Below are positions 1-10,352 of a stretch of 64,000 bases of DNA, piece by piece; the first letter of the stretch is position 1, and every line of letters starts with the position of its first letter. Made by a program: the position numbers and the translations under genes. The notes beneath the pieces are model-generated. The model had not been told where the DNA came from and did not search any database. It was given only the letters and a program-made list of their open reading frames with translations. This DNA is from Thaumasiovibrio occultus (lineage in GTDB: Bacteria > Pseudomonadota > Gammaproteobacteria > Enterobacterales > Vibrionaceae), in NCBI GenBank assembly GCA_019703815.1, contig AP023052.1, positions 2,170,001-2,234,000 on the forward strand, read 5' to 3'.

Positions 1-3000
1 GGCCTTGCAACAGCTTGGCATCAACATGGGTCAACATATCGCTGTCGGGGTCAAAGTTTGCTTCCAAGTAAATTGGCTTGTCGATTTTGATCTCAGGGAC
101 ATAGCGCAGCAGTCCACGGAAATCGAGTTGGCCGACAATCGCCGCATGGTGCGCCAAATGCAACAGATGGGTCTGGCCACGAATTTCCGCCAGTGAGCGA
201 TAACCCAGCTGCGCTAAAATCTCACGGACTTCATGCGCCAGGTTGATAAAGTACTGCGCCAACGCTCGCGCATCCCCCTGATACATTTCCGGGTTAGTCG
301 TGATCCCCGCTGGGCACTTCACGTTACAGTTCTTAGCCATCACACATTTGAGCATCATCAGTGCGGTAGTACCAAACTCGAACGAATCACCGCCCATAAT
401 GGCCGATTTCACAACATCCAAGCCGGTTTGGTGGGCGTTAGAACAACGCAAAATGACTTTATCGCGTAGCCCGTTTTCACTGAGGGCTTGGTGTACTTCA
501 GCAATACCCAACTCAGCCGCACGACCGGTGTGTTTCAAACTGGTGACGGCCGCAGCCCCCGTACCACCGGTGTTACCCGCGACGTTAATCACATCCGCGC
601 CCGCTTTCGCCACACCCACGGCAATGGTGCCAATCCCTTCAGACGACACCAGTTTGACGATCACGCGAACACGGGCTGACTTCGCGTCGTGGATCAGCTG
701 TGCCAAGTCTTCAATCGAATAGGTATCGTGGTGCGGAGGCGGACTCACCAGTTCAATCCCCGGCGTACCCCCACGGGCAGCGGCGATCTCAACGGTGACT
801 TTGGCTGACGGTAATTGCCCCCCCTCACCCGGTTTCGCCCCTTGCGCGAGCTTGATTTCAATCTCTTCCAGATTCGGATCCGCCAGATACCCGGTCCACA
901 CTCCAAAACGGCCCGACGCAAACTGCTTTATCTTGCTCGATTTGATGGTGTTGTAGCGGCTTGCGTGCTCACCACCTTCACCGGAGTTACTCATGGCCCC
1001 TGCCATGTTAGTCCCTTGCGCTACCGCTTCGTGGGCATTGGCATTCAATGCGCCATGACTCATCGCGCCCGAGGCTAGGCTGGCGGTGATCTCATGTGCC
1101 GGTGCCACCTCCGCCAGCGCAATAGGGTCGCGCGCTTCATCCATCAAGTTCAGAAACGCCGCCAATTTAGCATTGGCTTTCACTTGAATGTGCGCGCCGC
1201 TGTCTTGCCACTTCGACGGACCAAAACACTGCTCGAACGCCGCAATCAGCGCCGCGTGACGGTGCGGGTTATCTTTTAAACTCAGCTCGTAGGTGTCGTT
1301 GTTGATCCGCGCCGTTTCAATACCGACGTACAAATAACAGCCGTTACCGTACCATTGGTAGGCTTGCAACGCGGCGACAAAATCGCTTTGGCTGTCACAT
1401 TGATTGAGATCGACCGGCAAACACATAACATCACGCAATGCCGCCGGACGCGCCGCACGCTCTTGGTAGAGGCTTTCTGCGAACTGGCGATACGCTGGCG
1501 TGACGTCAAATGCATCAATTTGTGCTGGTGTACGCGCTTCATAGCTAAAGTCGAGATACGCGAGATCTTGTGGATTCGGCTCGGCAGCCTCTTGCACCGT
1601 TTCGGCATCGATTTGGCTGTCTATTGCCCACGCCACATCCTCTTCGGTCATATTGAGGTACTCACGCACCGCCGTATTACCAAAGCTGTGACCCGCGCCT
1701 TCTTGACGCTCTTTAAACAGACCCAACAGAGGAATTTGGTTCTCGCCGTTGATCCGCAGGGCCTTGTAATGCCAATGCGCCGCACTGTAAGCAATGTTGG
1801 CAAACGTCGCACCACCGACTGGCGAGGCAATGTTCGGGAAATAACGGGTCAGATTGGCATCTTGGGTATTGAGGAAGTTGGACTCAAAGAACTCACCACC
1901 GATATAACTCTCAGCCGTACACAGACCGAACTTACCCATGGTCTTCATCAGCGATTTATGCACCGCTTTTTTGTATGACTTAAGTCCGCTTTCTAGCGCA
2001 TCATCACCCAGTTGCTGCGCAATACGGTAATGCACCGACAATGGACACACCGCTGAGGCACCAAAGCCAAGCAAACACGCCACATCGTGGCTGCTCACCG
2101 CTTGACCGGTTTCAATCACAATCGAGGTATTAAAACGCACCCCTTTTTGGATCAGACGTTGGTTTGCCGCCGCCACCATCAAAATAGCGGGGATAGCTGC
2201 CCCCTTTTCGCTAATGGTGCGGTCTGACAAAATCACAATACCAATGCGTTCGCGCGCGGCTTGCTCAACCTGATCACAGACGTTTTCAATCGCCTCGATC
2301 AGCTGTTTCTCGTTTAATTCCAGATCCGACAGCAACGGCGAATAGAGCATCTCAATACGGCGATAAGACACGGCCGTTTGCGCTTCAATTTTCATGATAT
2401 CGCGCAAATCGAAGATCGGGCTTTGGCATACTAGCTGCACCGAGTCACCCACCGAGAAATTCGGCTTAGCACCCAACGCCACCCGTAGCGTCATCCCATC
2501 AGACTCACGCAATGCATCCAACGGTGGGTTCGTCACCTGCGCAAAGCGTTGGCTGAAATATTTGCTCATCCCGCCTTCTTCTTCGGTCAACGCATTGGGC
2601 GCCAGACCAAAGCCCATCGCGGTCACTTTTTCCATGCCGGTGCTGATCATCGGATCGAGGAAGAATTTAAAGCTCTCTTGGTTTAGGGAATACGCCACAT
2701 GGCGACTCGCCGCATCAAACGCGTGGTGATGTTCAAGATCGGCAAAACCGATCTCAGCCAGCTGCTCAAGATCAATACAGGCTTCGGCCAGCAAAGCGCC
2801 GTAATCTTGCTCTTGGGCCAGATCGGCCAAGATCTGATCGGTATTACGAATTTCGCCGGTGCGCTTATCCAGACAAATCATCCCGCCCGCTTCAATTCGG
2901 CCACGACGAAGCACACTGCTCGGCTCGAAATCGATTTGGCCGGCCTCACTCATTACCGCAAGGTAGTCATGGGTTTCAACGCTCCGCAATGGACGTAAAC

Positions 3001-4057
3001 CCAAGCGGTCCAAACGCGCGCCAATCACATCGCCATCAGAAAAGACCAGTGCCGCTGGGCCATCATTTTTCTCTTCATACAAGCTAAAGTACGCCAACAT
3101 ATCGCGCACTTTCGGGTCAAGCTGATGCTGGTTTTCCCACGCCGGCGGCATCATCGCCAACACCGCCGTCACGATATCGAGTTTATCTTCAATAATGCGG
3201 CGAGCGAGTGTTTGGTCAAGACGCGCGGAGTCAGATTGCCCTTTCGGGAAAATCACTTTTTTGTTGTTTTGGCGCGCAATCGCATCTTCACTGAGGCGGT
3301 TTTTCTTATCGGTGTTGAGCTCACCGTTGTGTGCCATGCGACGAAAAGGCTGTGCCATCATAGTGGCTGGCGCGGTATTGGTAGAGAAACGCGTGTGGAA
3401 AAACAGTGACGCCACCTGATGGTGTTCGTGCATCAAATCCAAGAAGTACGGCACCACTTCCCATGAATTCAATCGACCTTTATACACCTGAGTTTTGGCA
3501 CTCATCGACAATGGGTAGAAGCCATCAAGCTCAGGCGTCGTAAAACCAATCGCTTCGATCTCCCCAAGGATGGCGCTAATACGTTGTTCGAACGCTTCGA
3601 CATTCGGGTCGAGATCGGGGGCGTGAAATATCACTTGTTTGATCGGTGACTGCGCCGCTTGCGACGCGGTGTTGAGCACGCTAGGGTCAACCGGTACATC
3701 ACGCCATTGCCATGTGCTAATGCCGCCTTTGGTTAGCTGTTTTTCTACCAGCGCAATGGCATCCTGCCAAGTGTCCTGCGCAGTTGGGAGAAAAAAGTTA
3801 CCCACGGCAAATCGCCCCAACTTGAGCGATGGTTGTTGCAACAAATGAGAAAAGAACGACAGTGACAAGTCAATATTGACCCCAGCACCATCACCAATCC
3901 CCTCCGCACTCATCCCGCCACGATGGGGAATGGTGCAAAGTGCTTGATGCGAATGTTCCAGTAATTCATGTGTTTGTTTGCCTGCTTTATGGGCAATAAA
4001 TCCGACCCCACAACTAGAATGTTCCTTCTGCGGGTCGTATAACAACACTTCTTTCAT
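1..4057 (-). CDS. gltB: Glutamate synthase large subunit (partial, runs off the left edge)
   Basis: Makes two glutamates from glutamine and 2-oxoglutarate in the cytoplasm. About 1352 codons are present of the roughly 1490 usual for the family; the C-terminus lies outside the window. The start is ATG at 4057, giving a 15-residue propeptide (MKEVLLYDPQKEHSS) before Cys16, which opens the Ntn glutaminase motif CGVGF and should become the N-terminal nucleophile after processing. Later come the conserved central and FMN domains (GEGG, KPGEGGQLP, VSPPPHHD) and the iron-sulfur cysteines in CVMAKNCNVKCPAG (C-x5-C-x4-C). The reading frame looks intact throughout. It is divergent from the sulfhydrylase gene on the right. 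A small-subunit gene would be expected just outside the window. Confidence 0.96.
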   Translation of the reverse strand, partial: MKEVLLYDPQKEHSSCGVGFIAHKAGKQTHELLEHSHQALCTIPHRGGMSAEGIGDGAGVNIDLSLSFFSHLLQQPSLKLGRFAVGNFFLPTAQDTWQDAIALVEKQLTKGGISTWQWRDVPVDPSVLNTASQAAQSPIKQVIFHAPDLDPNVEAFEQRISAILGEIEAIGFTTPELDGFYPLSMSAKTQVYKGRLNSWEVVPYFLDLMHEHHQVASLFFHTRFSTNTAPATMMAQPFRRMAHNGELNTDKKNRLSEDAIARQNNKKVIFPKGQSDSARLDQTLARRIIEDKLDIVTAVLAMMPPAWENQHQLDPKVRDMLAYFSLYEEKNDGPAALVFSDGDVIGARLDRLGLRPLRSVETHDYLAVMSEAGQIDFEPSSVLRRGRIEAGGMICLDKRTGEIRNTDQILADLAQEQDYGALLAEACIDLEQLAEIGFADLEHHHAFDAASRHVAYSLNQESFKFFLDPMISTGMEKVTAMGFGLAPNALTEEEGGMSKYFSQRFAQVTNPPLDALRESDGMTLRVALGAKPNFSVGDSVQLVCQSPIFDLRDIMKIEAQTAVSYRRIEMLYSPLLSDLELNEKQLIEAIENVCDQVEQAARERIGIVILSDRTISEKGAAIPAILMVAAANQRLIQKGVRFNTSIVIETGQAVSSHDVACLLGFGASAVCPLSVHYRIAQQLGDDALESGLKSYKKAVHKSLMKTMGKFGLCTAESYIGGEFFESNFLNTQDANLTRYFPNIASPVGGATFANIAYSAAHWHYKALRINGENQIPLLGLFKERQEGAGHSFGNTAVREYLNMTEEDVAWAIDSQIDAETVQEAAEPNPQDLAYLDFSYEARTPAQIDAFDVTPAYRQFAESLYQERAARPAALRDVMCLPVDLNQCDSQSDFVAALQAYQWYGNGCYLYVGIETARINNDTYELSLKDNPHRHAALIAAFEQCFGPSKWQDSGAHIQVKANAKLAAFLNLMDEARDPIALAEVAPAHEITASLASGAMSHGALNANAHEAVAQGTNMAGAMSNSGEGGEHASRYNTIKSSKIKQFASGRFGVWTGYLADPNLEEIEIKLAQGAKPGEGGQLPSAKVTVEIAAARGGTPGIELVSPPPHHDTYSIEDLAQLIHDAKSARVRVIVKLVSSEGIGTIAVGVAKAGADVINVAGNTGGTGAAAVTSLKHTGRAAELGIAEVHQALSENGLRDKVILRCSNAHQTGLDVVKSAIMGGDSFEFGTTALMMLKCVMAKNCNVKCPAGITTNPEMYQGDARALAQYFINLAHEVREILAQLGYRSLAEIRGQTHLLHLAHHAAIVGQLDFRGLLRYVPEIKIDKPIYLEANFDPDSDMLTHVDAKLLQG

Positions 4058-4574
4058 CGAGCGTCCCTTGCTTTTCTGAGCTTAAACTTTACTTAAGGAG
4101 TGGAAGCATACTACATGAAAATGCTTTATGATAAAGATTCTCAGTTAATATTATTGAATTTTTATTCTCTCTCGTTGAAAAAACACCAAATATTCGGAGC
4201 TTAGCGACGTTTGCGCGGTTTTCAATCGCCGCGCACTTAGTGTTGATTTCATCAGCAGAGACCACACCCGCTACCTGACTGCGCCCTTCCCTTGAGCAGA
4301 GGCCAAAACGGCCTCAAATGTAGCAAGTAACCTTTTCGTAGCAAGGGCTTAAGATATTAGAGTTATCCTCTGCCCAAACGCATGTTTTTATGGTAATAAC
4401 GAAGTTTTGTCGATTTTTACACTTTTTGCCACTCTGAGTACGGTTAATAATATGCCTTGTCAGTATGCATTGAGACTGAGTTATTAAGCATTTCACACTG
4501 CTGGCGCTCCTTGCTCGCATTTTCGCCAAGAGGCTGCCAGACTGAAATTTATCCACAGTTCAAGGAAGACAATC
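4058..4574. other. Divergent intergenic region gltB / metY
   Basis: 517 bp between two divergent genes, so it must carry both promoters. It holds a GC-rich inverted repeat near 4213-4238 (GCGCGG ... CCGCGC) of unknown role. I saw no MetJ-type (AGACGTCT) tandem operators and no recognisable SAM riboswitch. The ribosome site AAGGA at 4562-4566 serves the ATG at 4575. Confidence 0.6.
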
Positions 4575-5840
4575 ATGAAAGACGAAACGCTGGCGATCCA
4601 TTTTGGCTACGAAACCGATCCCACCACCAAATCGGTCGCGACCCCTATCTATCAAACCGTGGCGTATGAGTTCGACAACGCCCAGCATGGCGCAGATCTG
4701 TTTAATCTCGAAGTGCCGGGTAACATCTACACTCGCATCATGAATCCGACCAATGACGTACTGGAAAAACGCATGGCGGCATTGGAAAACGGGGTGGCGG
4801 CCTTGTGCGTGAGCGCCGGTAGCGCGGCGATCAATTACGCGGTGTTAACCCTTGCCAAAGCGGGCGACAACATTATCTCTACCCCGCAGCTTTACGGTGG
4901 CACTTACACCTTGTTTGCGCATATGCTGCCCAATCAAGGTATTGAAGTGCGCTTCGCCGCTTCTGATAGCCCGCAAGACATCGCCGCGCTGATCGACGAC
5001 AACACCAAAGCGGTGTTCTGTGAAAGTATTGGTAACCCGGCAGGCAACATTGTCGATTTGGCGGGTATCGCGACGCTGGCGCACGCTCGCGGCGTACCGG
5101 TGATCGTCGACAACACGGTAGCAACACCAGCGCTGTGCAAACCTATCGATCACGGTGCTGACATCGTGGTGCACTCGCTGACCAAATACATTGGCGGCCA
5201 CGGTACAACATTGGGTGGGGTGATTGTGGATGGCGGTAACTTCCCATGGGCTGAGCATGCCGAACGTTTTCCTGAATTCAATCAGCCTGAGCCGTCATAC
5301 CACGGCGTGATCTACACCGAAGCCTTTGGTGCCGCCGCCTTTATTGGTCGTGCCCGCACGGTGCCGCTGCGCAACACCGGTAGTGCGTTATCGCCAATGA
5401 ACGCGTTTATGTTGATGCAAGGGCTAGAAACTCTGTCACTGCGCATGGAGCGTCACGTCAGTAACGCCAAGAAGGTAGCGGAATACCTTAATAACCATCC
5501 GAAAGTCAGTTGGGTTAGCTACGCGGCGCTGCCAGACAGCCCGTATTATGAACTGGCGCAGAAATACATGAACGGCAACCCATCTGCGATCCTCTCGTTT
5601 GGCTTGAAAGATGGCTATGACGCGGGCGTCCGTTTTTACGATAAGCTGAACATTTTCAAGCGTTTGGTGAACATTGGTGATGCAAAATCACTGGCCTGTC
5701 ACCCCGCTTCAACCACCCACCGCCAATTGAGCGAAGCAGAGCAAGCCAAGGCTGGGGTGAAACCGGAGATGATCCGTTTATCGGTGGGTATCGAGCACAT
5801 CGAAGATATCCTTGCTGATTTAGAGCAAGCATTGGCTTAA
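4575..5840 (+). CDS. metY: O-acetylhomoserine sulfhydrylase (aminocarboxypropyltransferase)
   Basis: PLP-dependent enzyme of the Cys/Met metabolism family that condenses O-acetylhomoserine with sulfide (or methanethiol) to give homocysteine (or methionine). The 421-residue length fits the MetY branch, which is longer than MetB/MetC. Visible marks: N-terminal IHFGYETDPTTKSVATPIYQT, the PLP-site segment VVHSLTKYIGGHG containing the Schiff-base lysine, and C-terminal LACHPASTTHRQL, which is diagnostic of the family. ATG 4575 is preceded by AAGGA at 9-bp spacing. A strong intrinsic terminator follows directly, so it is probably monocistronic. No MetJ box is seen, so its regulation is open. Confidence 0.95.
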   Translation: MKDETLAIHFGYETDPTTKSVATPIYQTVAYEFDNAQHGADLFNLEVPGNIYTRIMNPTNDVLEKRMAALENGVAALCVSAGSAAINYAVLTLAKAGDNIISTPQLYGGTYTLFAHMLPNQGIEVRFAASDSPQDIAALIDDNTKAVFCESIGNPAGNIVDLAGIATLAHARGVPVIVDNTVATPALCKPIDHGADIVVHSLTKYIGGHGTTLGGVIVDGGNFPWAEHAERFPEFNQPEPSYHGVIYTEAFGAAAFIGRARTVPLRNTGSALSPMNAFMLMQGLETLSLRMERHVSNAKKVAEYLNNHPKVSWVSYAALPDSPYYELAQKYMNGNPSAILSFGLKDGYDAGVRFYDKLNIFKRLVNIGDAKSLACHPASTTHRQLSEAEQAKAGVKPEMIRLSVGIEHIEDILADLEQALA

Positions 5841-5871
5841 GCGCTGATCTGCTCGAAATCACACTGACTCA

Positions 5872-5900
5872 TAAAGGCTGCTGTTTGGCAGCCTTTTTTC
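5872..5900 (+). terminator. Rho-independent terminator of metY
   Basis: Hairpin AAGGCTGC-loop-GCAGCCTT followed by a T-run, 31 bp after the metY stop. Confidence 0.9.
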
Positions 5901-6193
5901 TTGTTTGAATGTTGAGGCTTGGAGCCTAAGTAAACCCGCCACCTCACCGTTTATAATACAGCCCCCCCCAACACACACAGCACAAGCGCTCCCATCGCGT
6001 CAAAAATCAGGCAGCGTCAGCGACTTTTTTCCGCCTTTACAAGCCACGACAAAGATTTGCGATCTCGTCGCTAAGCCTTTCGATAACGTGCTGTCACACC
6101 AAGATATTTATCGAAGAGTTCTCCACCATAACGCTAAAAGAGCCTATGCGCTTTTCTGTGCCCAACCGCCACTCACCGTCAAAGGAGGTGACA

Positions 6194-6805
6194 ATGACAC
6201 AGAGTCTTGCCGTCGAAATCATCGACACCTTGCAACACCATTTCGGCACCACCGATTGGCTAAATCGGGGTGGCTATCTGATGCCAGACGGCCAACTGTT
6301 AGATCTGCAACGGGATAACCGCGCCCTTAAACAATTCCATCAAGCGGTGACTCAACTGCTGCCTCAGGCAATGCAAACCGAGGTGGCCGAGCTCACCATT
6401 ATTAGAATGATGGCGCTGACCGGTATTATTCGCTACGAAGCAAAAGGGCGGCTGCATTTAGCTACGCCACCGACAAGCGCCCAACGCCAACGTATCTTTC
6501 AGTTAATGAAATATAGCGTTAATCCTTTCAGCATGGTGATCTCCCATGCCACCGGTATCACGCTGGCCGAGCGCCGCTTTACCTCACCCGCTGCCCACGA
6601 GTTACTCGCATTCTACCAAGCGGTCTTTGACCACCAGCAATACCAGCTTAACCGTGAGGAAATCGTCTGCCGTCAGCACGAAAACAAATGGCAGTGGGTG
6701 TTTCGCCCATCAGGACAAATCTTCGCGGTGCGCTCAACATCGGAGTGCCACACCATTATGGATGCGGAGTTTCTGCCGTTGTCGGCGTATTTACTTGTGC
6801 CCTAA
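6194..6805 (+). CDS. Uncharacterised 203-aa cytoplasmic protein
   Basis: Not recognised. The start is set at ATG 6194 because a near-perfect Shine-Dalgarno (AAAGGAGGTGA, 6181-6191) sits just upstream; an in-frame ATG at 6146 has no such site. The protein has no signal peptide or clear membrane segment. It looks like a mixed alpha/beta soluble protein with a Trp/Phe-rich C-terminal half (NKWQWVFRPSGQIFAV) and ends at SAYLLVP. It is flanked by the metY terminator and a 7-bp tandem repeat, and stands alone. No catalytic motif is evident. The reading frame is convincing because of the ribosome site and its length, but a function cannot be assigned. Confidence 0.75.
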   Translation: MTQSLAVEIIDTLQHHFGTTDWLNRGGYLMPDGQLLDLQRDNRALKQFHQAVTQLLPQAMQTEVAELTIIRMMALTGIIRYEAKGRLHLATPPTSAQRQRIFQLMKYSVNPFSMVISHATGITLAERRFTSPAAHELLAFYQAVFDHQQYQLNREEIVCRQHENKWQWVFRPSGQIFAVRSTSECHTIMDAEFLPLSAYLLVP

Positions 6806-6807
6806 AA

Positions 6808-6911
6808 CAGCGACAAGCGACAAGCGAAAAGCGAAAAGCGAAGAGCGAAGAGCGAAAAGCGAAGAGCGAAGAGCGAAGAGCGAAGAGCGAAGAGCGAAGA
6901 GCGAAGAGAAA
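6808..6911. repeat. Tandem array of a 7-bp unit (AGCGAAR)
   Basis: About 14-15 contiguous copies of a heptamer with consensus AGCGAAG/AGCGAAA, the first two being AGCGACA. It begins three bases after the stop of the upstream gene. The unit is not a multiple of three, so all frames read as Arg/Lys/Ser/Glu-rich low complexity; this is not a coding region. One strand is almost purely purine plus C. Likely variable in copy number by slipped-strand replication. Confidence 0.9.
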
Positions 6912-6980
6912 TTAAAGCGATGAGGCGCGAAGAGAGTAAAGCGGTTAAAACACAAGGAAATGCACTGACACGAAGAGAAG

Positions 6981-7012
6981 GCAAAAAAAGGGGGGCTGCT
7001 GCCCCCAAAGGA
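6981..7012 (-). terminator. Probable terminator, minus strand
   Basis: On the minus strand, GGGGGCAGCAGCCCCC is followed by a run of seven T. It may end transcripts coming from the minus-strand gene at 7347-7667. Between 7013 and 7346 (334 bp) I see no convincing gene, only unassigned, possibly degenerate sequence. Confidence 0.6.
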
Positions 7013-7346
7013 TTTTCTGATTCGGTATCACCGACGACATAGTGATCAACCAAAGTAGGCACTAAATCGGATTATCATTGACTGCTCTCTTTGCTCAAGG
7101 TTACGCCTTGGCGAGTAGCTGTTTAGACGGTAACGAGATTTGACTTAACAGACGCTGAAATTGCCCTTTCGGTCATAGGGAAATCCGCATTTATTACCGT
7201 TAAGCGCTCATTCGCATACACCCGTGTATGTATATGAGAAGGTTGACGTTCGTTTGGCTTCAGCGGCGCTCGTCCAAGTAAGTAATGCCACCGAAGGCTC
7301 CAAGCTCGCCATACAATAAGTCTGCCAAGTAATAACTCGGTACGCT

Positions 7347-7667
7347 TTACTCGTCACGATAGACGCAGACATTCCACTTCTCGACCGCGCCTGTTTCAGC
7401 CACGCACTCTTTCTCAAAGAAGGCCTTTATCGCCTCGCGCTCGCAATGCGTTTCAAACGCTTCGTTATCTTGCCAGATCTCATTGAACACAATCGGGTAT
7501 GAACTGCCGTCGGCAAACGGGCTGGTTACATGGCGAGTAACGATATACTGCAAGCAGCCATCTTCACGCAAGGTGTCTGGTTCTAACTGCTTCAAAGTGG
7601 CAAACAGCTCTTCTTCTCGCCCTACTTTCGGCAAAAATTGCGCGAGGCAATACACTTTCTTCGACAT
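7347..7667 (-). CDS. ABM-family monooxygenase (putative quinol monooxygenase, YgiN-like)
   Basis: A 106-residue dimeric alpha/beta-barrel type protein of the antibiotic biosynthesis monooxygenase superfamily. The fit is to the typical order: YCLAQFLPKVGREEELFATLKQL (first strand and helix), EDGCLQYIVTRH (second strand), FNEIWQDNEAFETHCE (the family's 'E-x-W/F ... A/H' helix), and a final strand KWNVCVY. Start ATG 7667 is chosen because AGGAAA lies 6 nt upstream; a longer frame to 7700 has no ribosome site. Substrate is unknown; members include quinol monooxygenases, heme-degrading enzymes and detoxifying proteins of unclear role. It appears to be a single-gene unit. Confidence 0.85.
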   Translation of the reverse strand: MSKKVYCLAQFLPKVGREEELFATLKQLEPDTLREDGCLQYIVTRHVTSPFADGSSYPIVFNEIWQDNEAFETHCEREAIKAFFEKECVAETGAVEKWNVCVYRDE

Positions 7668-7703
7668 ACGCTTTCCTTTTCGTTCTGAGTAATGATTCAT
7701 GGT

Positions 7704-7820
7704 TTAGGCAAGACGTCGTTGCCAACCTAAACCCAAGGGTATGACCAAAGCGAGTGCGCCGCCAACCACCACGCCAAAGACAAACGCCAAAACTGGGCGA
7801 TTATTGGCACCAGCGCACAA
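7704..7820 (-). pseudogene. Small membrane-segment remnant (38 codons)
   Basis: A short frame ends in a Gly/Val-rich transmembrane stretch (VLAFVFGVVVGGALALVIPL) with a basic tail (GWQRRLA) and stop, but has no good start or ribosome site and is cut off upstream by an in-frame stop. It looks like the C-terminal membrane anchor of a decayed gene, or a very small membrane protein starting at TTG. Low certainty. Confidence 0.25.
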
Positions 7821-7899
7821 CTGTTAATACTGTCATTTACATCGAGTGCGTCGTCAGCAGATAGCAACAGACGAACGCCAGAGCTTGGCATCGCGCAAT

Positions 7900-7928
7900 A
7901 AAAAAAGCGCGCCCCTAAAGGCGCGCTC
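7900..7928 (-). terminator. Rho-independent terminator of the chemoreceptor gene
   Basis: On the minus strand GAGCGCGCC-loop-GGGCGCGC followed by seven T, about 32 bp after the chemoreceptor stop. Confidence 0.9.
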
Positions 7929-7959
7929 AACCGCAGTGAGAGTGAAATTAGCGTGGCAC

Positions 7960-9828
7960 TTATACCGTGAAACGGTTTAGCAAATCGGTTTGCTGCTCTA
8001 CCATCGCCACTTGGCCCTGCACCAAAAGATCGACCGCTTGCGCTTGACCCGCCACCACTTGTGAAATGTCTTTAATGTTCACCGTGTTAGCGTTGATCTC
8101 TTCTGCTACGAGACTTTGCTGCTCAGCCGCTGCGGCGATCTGCAAGTTCATATCAGAAATCGCCGTGATCGCTTGGCTGATCTCATTTAACGCATGGTTG
8201 GTTTCTACCGATTGATCCACGGTCAACACCGCCAATTGACGGCTCTCTTGCATCGACAAGGTCGCCGCTTCAGTGCCTTGCATTAACTGGGAGATCATGT
8301 GGCTGATCTCTGTGGTTGAGTCTTGGGTACGCTGAGCCAAGCTGCGCACTTCATCCGCGACCACCGCAAAGCCTCGACCAGATTCGCCCGCTCGCGCCGC
8401 TTCAATCGCGGCATTCAACGCCAACAAGTTGGTTTGCTCAGCAATGCCGTTGATCACGCTCAGAATCGACTCGATATTGGCCGACGCTTCACGCAGACTC
8501 AACACATCTTGCTCTGAGGATTCAATTTGCGTCGCCAAGGTTTGGATCGTTGCTGCCGTTTGCTCTACCGCTTGCGTACCACGCAGCGCTGCCGTATCGG
8601 CTTGCTGCGCTGCCGCCGCCGCGCCTTGCGCGTGCGACGCCACTTCCATTGCCGTCGAGGCCATTTCGTTCATCGCCGTTGCCAGCATCTCAATTTCTTG
8701 TAGCTGTTTACCCATGGCTTCGCGCGATTGCTGCACTTGGGCCGACGCATCAAAGGTACTGTTGTGGATTTCTGCCGCCAGCGCTTTGGTGCCGGTGATC
8801 AAATTTTGTAACGTCGCAACAAAGCCATTAAAGCTATCGGCCAGCACGGCAAACTCTTGATCTGACTGAGTACAGATGCGCTTGGTCAGATCGCCCTCGC
8901 CCGATGCCGCTTCTGCCATCGCAGTGTTAAGCGCGCCAAGTGGGCGTAGCAGTTTCGCAATCACTAACGACAACATCGCCATGGTGGCCAACACGGAAAG
9001 CACAGTAATAGACAACGATGAGTTGCGCAGCTCTGTGATCGGCGCGAACACCTTATCTTCTGACAGCAAGACACCGAGATACCAATCTTGGTTCGCCAGC
9101 GGCACAAAACGCAGTAAGTGCGTTTCGCCTTGATAGGCAATGTGCTCAATCTCTTCACTGATCGGCCAATTACCCAAGAACTGATCCATTGGCTTGCCGT
9201 TCAATTCCACATTCGGGTGGCTGATCACCACGCCGGCTTTGTTGACCAAAAACAGATAACCCGCATCAAACATCGCTGCGCTATTAACCGTATCCGCCAT
9301 CTGCGTTAAGTTCACATCAAAGAACATGACGCCGGTAGGGGTTTGCCCTTGCCAAATTGGCGTGGCAAGTGACACCAACATCGATTGAGTCGAGGCATCA
9401 ATATAAGGGTCGGTAACAATCATGCGTTTTTCACGCATTGCGTCTTTAAACCACACGCGGGTACGTGGATCCCAATCTGTGGTCGTATCCCACGATTTGA
9501 GGTTAAGTTGATAGCGGCCATCTGCGGCAAACGCCACACCAGCGGCTTGAAAATTGCTGCGGATCGTTGCCGAGTCAATCAGCGGGCCAATGAAGCTCGA
9601 GTTGGGATTATCTGACACCATGCCTGCAGAGAGCTTGGCCAACTCCATTCGGACCGACAACTCTTCATCGACGGTGTTTTTCACACCATCCATGATTTCA
9701 ATAACGCTTTCTTCCACCAAGGCTTGAACTTCAGCCTGTACACGGAAATATTGCCATAGGGACATAGCAGATAAAGAGACAGCGACAACCACGGCACTGG
9801 TTGCCACTATTTTGGTAGCAAATTTCAT
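7960..9828 (-). CDS. Methyl-accepting chemotaxis protein, Cache-type sensor
   Basis: Inner-membrane chemoreceptor that passes ligand signals to CheA/CheW. From ATG 9828 (GGAG 6 nt upstream) the order is: an N-terminal transmembrane helix (about residues 7-27), a long periplasmic region resembling a double Cache domain (contains [12 protein letters not shown] and [17 protein letters not shown]), a second membrane helix (about 285-307), a HAMP domain ([19 protein letters not shown]), and the cytoplasmic signalling domain. The hairpin tip [19 protein letters not shown] is intact. No CheR-tethering pentapeptide is seen at the C-terminus (ends NRFTV). Cache receptors of this type often bind amino acids or organic acids; the ligand cannot be read from sequence. 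Confidence 0.95.
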   Translation of the reverse strand: MKFATKIVATSAVVVAVSLSAMSLWQYFRVQAEVQALVEESVIEIMDGVKNTVDEELSVRMELAKLSAGMVSDNPNSSFIGPLIDSATIRSNFQAAGVAFAADGRYQLNLKSWDTTTDWDPRTRVWFKDAMREKRMIVTDPYIDASTQSMLVSLATPIWQGQTPTGVMFFDVNLTQMADTVNSAAMFDAGYLFLVNKAGVVISHPNVELNGKPMDQFLGNWPISEEIEHIAYQGETHLLRFVPLANQDWYLGVLLSEDKVFAPITELRNSSLSITVLSVLATMAMLSLVIAKLLRPLGALNTAMAEAASGEGDLTKRICTQSDQEFAVLADSFNGFVATLQNLITGTKALAAEIHNSTFDASAQVQQSREAMGKQLQEIEMLATAMNEMASTAMEVASHAQGAAAAAQQADTAALRGTQAVEQTAATIQTLATQIESSEQDVLSLREASANIESILSVINGIAEQTNLLALNAAIEAARAGESGRGFAVVADEVRSLAQRTQDSTTEISHMISQLMQGTEAATLSMQESRQLAVLTVDQSVETNHALNEISQAITAISDMNLQIAAAAEQQSLVAEEINANTVNIKDISQVVAGQAQAVDLLVQGQVAMVEQQTDLLNRFTV

Positions 9829-10352
9829 GACCACTCCAACTTTTTTATTAATGATACCCTTAATAATAAAAGCTGAATACATTCTTTTGGTGAATAGTTC
9901 TTATAAATAAAGAGGTTAGACCAAGTCACTAAATGGCTAAAATGAATATTATCTTAGACATCCACCTATTTCTGGCACGTGTTTCACCCTTAATTTCACC
10001 GTCAAATGCGCCGGCAACAAATGCGTATTTATTACCAACCGCGCGAATAAATACCGGGGACAGTTCGCGATGAACAGCGCCAATTCGTCACGCCATACCC
10101 GCTAATACTCTTTCACTTTCATAAGAAATTTTGTGACGCCCGACGCCTTCCCTACACCAACAATACTTTGACTGCCAACCCTACCAGACAATTTTTCCAA
10201 CTCAGCCAGACAAAACGGCCATTTTGTTCACTTTCACCACACATTGCAGATAAATTCAGCAAACAACTGCAAGATCCCGTCATAACATAGCGCTGCCCTT
10301 TGAACTCCTTATAATACCGCCCCTTGTTAGATCCCAAAGACAGACGATTATT
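9829..10352. other. Intergenic region, divergent promoters
   Basis: About 520 bp between the chemoreceptor and the divergent membrane-protein gene. No open frame with a ribosome site and no RNA gene was recognised. The sequence near 9840-9960 is AT-rich and should hold the chemoreceptor promoter. Confidence 0.5.

Noticed and set aside
4058-4574. SAM riboswitch or MetJ operators before metY
   Set aside because: No tandem AGACGTCT-like boxes and no riboswitch core recognised.
6806-6923. Apparent coding frames rich in Lys/Ser/Glu/Arg through the 7-bp repeat
   Set aside because: Produced by the tandem repeat in any frame; no starts with ribosome sites.
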